From assembly GCA_036365515.1 (NCBI GenBank), contig CM070874.1:111897235-111961234 (forward strand): 64,000 bases of DNA, written 5' to 3'. A program made the position numbers and the translations under genes. This DNA is from Torymus aiolomorphi. Lineage: Eukaryota > Arthropoda > Insecta > Hymenoptera > Torymidae. Shown piece by piece: positions 61,011 through 64,000 of this stretch; the first letter of the stretch is position 1; every line of letters begins with the position of its first letter. The notes beneath the pieces were generated by a model. The model was not told where the DNA came from, ran no database searches, and saw only the letters and a program-made list of their open reading frames with translations.

Positions 61011-61339
61011 CTGTATAGTTGTTTGAATATGGCATTAGGCTTAAGTGTAAAAAAAGGAGCTTTTTAAGATAGATTAAAAACGCAAGAATATGATGTTATT
61101 TGTAGGTATCTACTAGATCAAACAGAAAATATATATTTCAAATAGTAGATATATACCTTAATTCTTTTCTTCATTTTCGATATCACAAAAAATAATTTCA
61201 GTACGAAAGAATGTACATTTTCAAACAGTAAGAGATAAATATCTCACACACCTCACTCTTAGCTCAAAAAACCCATCTCGAAAGCACAGGTCAGCCCATA
61301 ATATTCACCTCCCAAATCCGCACTGCCATTCCAAATTCA

Positions 61340-61559
61340 CGTCTAATACTATTCCAGCCGCATCTAAATCTTGCGCGTGCCCGGTACTATATATCCCCCT
61401 CACCGAAACTCCATTACTCGTTCGATATTCCCCGGACCTATACTCCCATCAAACTTTCACCATCACCATCATCATCATCATCATCATCATCGCCAGCGAC
61501 ATTCATCATCGCCATTCATGTCACACTCGCGCTCGCGCGGACTCCAATCGCGCAAAGTA

Positions 61560-61632
<73 letters not shown>

Positions 61633-62290
61633 CCTTCCGTCAAATAACATATCCACTATCTTTCTCTCGCTCGCGCGCTCGTCGGCCTCGGCGATTATTA
61701 TATGAATAATAAATCGGCCTGGGAGCCTCGGAAACGCCTCGCTCGCTCGCTCGCTCGTAGAGAGAAAGAGAGGCGAGGGTGCGGTTGTGGCTGGCGTTGC
61801 CTGGATACCGAACAACCACCCACGTGGAGGCTCTCTCTCTCTCTCTCTTTCTCTCATCCTATAGATACACACAGGATGGCGGCGGAGGTGGTGGGAGGAG
61901 AGGTGGCCGCCGCGCGCACGACGCTGGTCCTCTCTTTCTCTCCCGGGAGTGAATTCAGCCGGTGTGGCGGAGCTCCGACGGATCAATACTCTCTTCTGGC
62001 GAGAGGGAGAGAGAGAGAGAGAGAGAAGGTTGGCTCGTCTTTCTCTCTCTCGCCAACGCCGTTCCTCTTCATCTCTCCTTATCGCGTTATCGCCAGCTCG
62101 CTCGGACCTTCGCCTCTCCGCCGCTCTTCTCTCCCTCTCTCTCTCGCTTCTCGTCTCTCACTTTTTGCGCGGACGAGTCTATATGCGCCGGCTGTTGTAT
62201 AGTAGCAGCACGTCTTTCGGCTTTGCGAATTTATGGCTTCACCGGGAGAGTGGATTTTTTAGCGCTGTAATCGAATTTAAGACTGATTTG
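61340..62290. other. GC island 30
   Basis: CAT run at 61460-61490 and a 70-bp CT tract at 61561-61630 on the left; CT again at 61832-61848; GA at 62007-62026. Minus and plus Arg-Glu or Ser-Leu frames are translations of these tracts. Confidence 0.6.
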
Positions 62291-62299
62291 TAATGTCGG

Positions 62300-62740
62300 T
62301 GTAATATGTATATAGTTCTGGATGGGAACTGATAGTAGAGGACATTTTTTACTGTTTTATCGTGGTAATATACTTTACTGGCTGTAAAGAGAATAAGGAC
62401 ATGGAGGAAAGTTATTAGGCTAATAAGTTTTAAGTAATTTGTATAGCGAATCAATTATCAGAGATAAGATCTTATCTCGGTGAAGATATTAACGGTTAAT
62501 AAATTTTTCATTAATGCTGTATCTACTTTATGTTATCCTTGGTGCTATAATTATCAAGATTTTAGAAGTATTATTGTTTCGGAAAATAATATACAGAAAA
62601 AAGCTGGAGAAATAATTGTGTCTACGTTGGCTAATAGACCAATTGAAATGAAAAACTCAAAAACCAAAATTACTTTAAGTATCTTATTAAGGCGATGTGA
62701 ACCTCAAAATCAACCCAATTTCATTATTTAATTAATAAAC
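62300..62740. other. AT-rich spacer
   Basis: No recognised feature. The open frame at 62480-62731 has no domain I know. Confidence 0.45.
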
Positions 62741-62744
62741 ATTC

Positions 62745-63005
62745 GAACGTTTATTTGGAAAAGCAATTCTTTCAGGCGCTCCGTGTATGTAAATACTATG
62801 CTCAGATTTTTTTTGTGCGATTCTATCAGCATTTCCATGAGATAAACACTTCTTAAAACTGGCAAAATTCGAAGTATACAGATCCCTACTTATCGGCATT
62901 GCGGCTTTTATTTAATTAAATAAATTCTGAGTAAATTTTTGGAAAAACAGCTCTTTCAGGCGCTCCGTATATGTAAATACTATACTCAATTTTTTTTGTT
63001 AGCAA
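62745..63005. repeat. ~60-bp direct repeat pair
   Basis: TTTCAGGCGCTCCGT(G/A)TATG, then TAAATACTATGCTCA or ACTATACTCA, occurs at about 62772 and 62955. The 185-bp spacing suggests a local duplication or two ends of one element. Confidence 0.7.
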
Positions 63006-63825
63006 TTCTATTATTATTTGCAAAAGAAATATACATTCTAAAATTTGTCGGTAAGTACACATTACCTTAATTGAGAAAAATTAAATGACTCAATACGACG
63101 TAAAAACTTTTGTTTTATTTACGGTATTCTCTTAATCCGTTTCTGATGAAGGTTAATTTCATTCGAAATCAATTTGTCGGGAGATCTATAAAATTTTCAA
63201 CAAAACGTCTTTTTCTGAAAAGACATGTATTCATTCTTGGAGTTAAAGGCAGATGGTAATATTTATTAATATATAGTAAAATTAAATTCAATTAGAAAAG
63301 TATCTTACATTAATATCGCTAAATATTCGATGAATGTAGAGGCTCTCCGGGGAAGAATTGTGTCAATGGATTTGAGTCGTGATCTACACCATTATTTTCT
63401 TTATTTGAATAATTGAGCTATACGTACACTTTAGTTGAGATATAAAAAAATTGTCTTAATAACAAAAGTTATTTTTCACAGTAGGTATAATAAAAATAAT
63501 TAAAAATAATTACTTCTCTTCGTTATTATAAGGTATTTTAATTTTTCTTGTCGATCTTAATTTAATTGGAGAATAACCGATGACAAAAATGATTGATGAA
63601 AATCTAAAAATGAAAAAGATACGAAGGAAATAGTAAAATATTGGTAGATATGGAGTTGACTGCAAGCTCGGACATCCTCTTAATTTAAATACCGTCCTCC
63701 AAGCAAAGTATCTTTTATCTCAATATCACTTATAAAGCAATACATTAAAATACTCAGCCACCCTTCAGATATACAATTCCTAAAACCCAACTCTCTGCTA
63801 TACAATCATATTTTACAACCACTCT
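63006..63825. other. AT-rich spacer, nothing recognised
   Basis: No open frame or hairpin of note. The last 150 bp turn A/C-rich, as at the left edge of other islands; a further island may begin near 63920 and continue beyond the window. Confidence 0.45.
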
Positions 63826-63831
63826 CTAAAG

Positions 63832-63911
63832 TTGAATTAGTGAATATTCACTAATTCTAGGGTGGATCAATTTTCACTAATGTTTAGTGATTTTTTCACT
63901 AATTCAACATT
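63832..63911. repeat. 80-bp fold-back repeat
   Basis: GTTGAATTAGTGAA at the left is inverted at the right (TTCACTAATTCAAC); inner words CACTAATTC and TTTAGTGA also pair. Confidence 0.75.
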
Positions 63912-64000
63912 AGATACCCCCATACCAAAAACCATCACCAACTGCGACCCCAATCCCCTAAGCGATCCTCCATACATGTCAACCCGCAGCCCGTGATCGA

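Noticed and set aside
62480..62731. 83-residue plus-strand frame
   Set aside because: AT-rich, no domain, and bounded by repeat sequence; no support beyond being open.

Overview
This window looks like eukaryotic, probably insect and most likely parasitoid-wasp (Hymenoptera), intergenic or intronic DNA. Three things suggest this: a degraded ankyrin-repeat gene whose C-terminus reads like the PRANC-type ends of wasp ankyrin proteins, an R1-clade-like non-LTR retrotransposon, and a Penelope-like retroelement with an intron. Microsatellites are very abundant. There is no bacterial gene density, no CRISPR array, and no rRNA or tRNA gene that I can see. The species assignment is inference.

Layout. 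1-5.5 kb is nested repeats (a 296-bp terminal-repeat element, a GC island, an array of about 310-bp units) ending in a 5'-truncated R1-like element (3086-5357) and a 180-bp hairpin element. 5.6-10.9 kb is a MADF-domain gene fragment (exons 5583-5769 and 5977-6404). Its last codons (10811-10870) are separated from the rest by a Penelope-like composite insertion (6405-10797) flanked by a 13-bp target duplication. 11-15.5 kb holds tandem and dispersed repeats and one unrecognised coding-like fragment. 27.7-30.6 kb is a 2.9-kb DNA transposon with terminal inverted repeats of about 380 bp and a decayed DDE-like transposase. 31.0-33.8 kb is the ankyrin/PRANC pseudogene, with a 1.6-kb repeat in its apparent intron. 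The rest has no gene I can support.

The gene-poor remainder is strikingly ordered. About 30 short GC- and CpG-rich islands alternate with AT-rich spacers. In the right half (34.8-62.3 kb) their centres lie roughly 0.75-1.9 kb apart. At most islands the left flank is rich in A and C on the + strand and the right flank is rich in G and T, so strand skew changes sign at each island. I judged this by eye; it is the observation most worth computing. Many fold-back elements (20108, 42645, 44251, 49191, 50486, 52215, 58499, 60229 and others) sit mainly in the AT-rich spacers.

No intact host protein-coding gene could be demonstrated. Most long open frames here are low-complexity translations of microsatellites or antisense shadows of the mobile elements.
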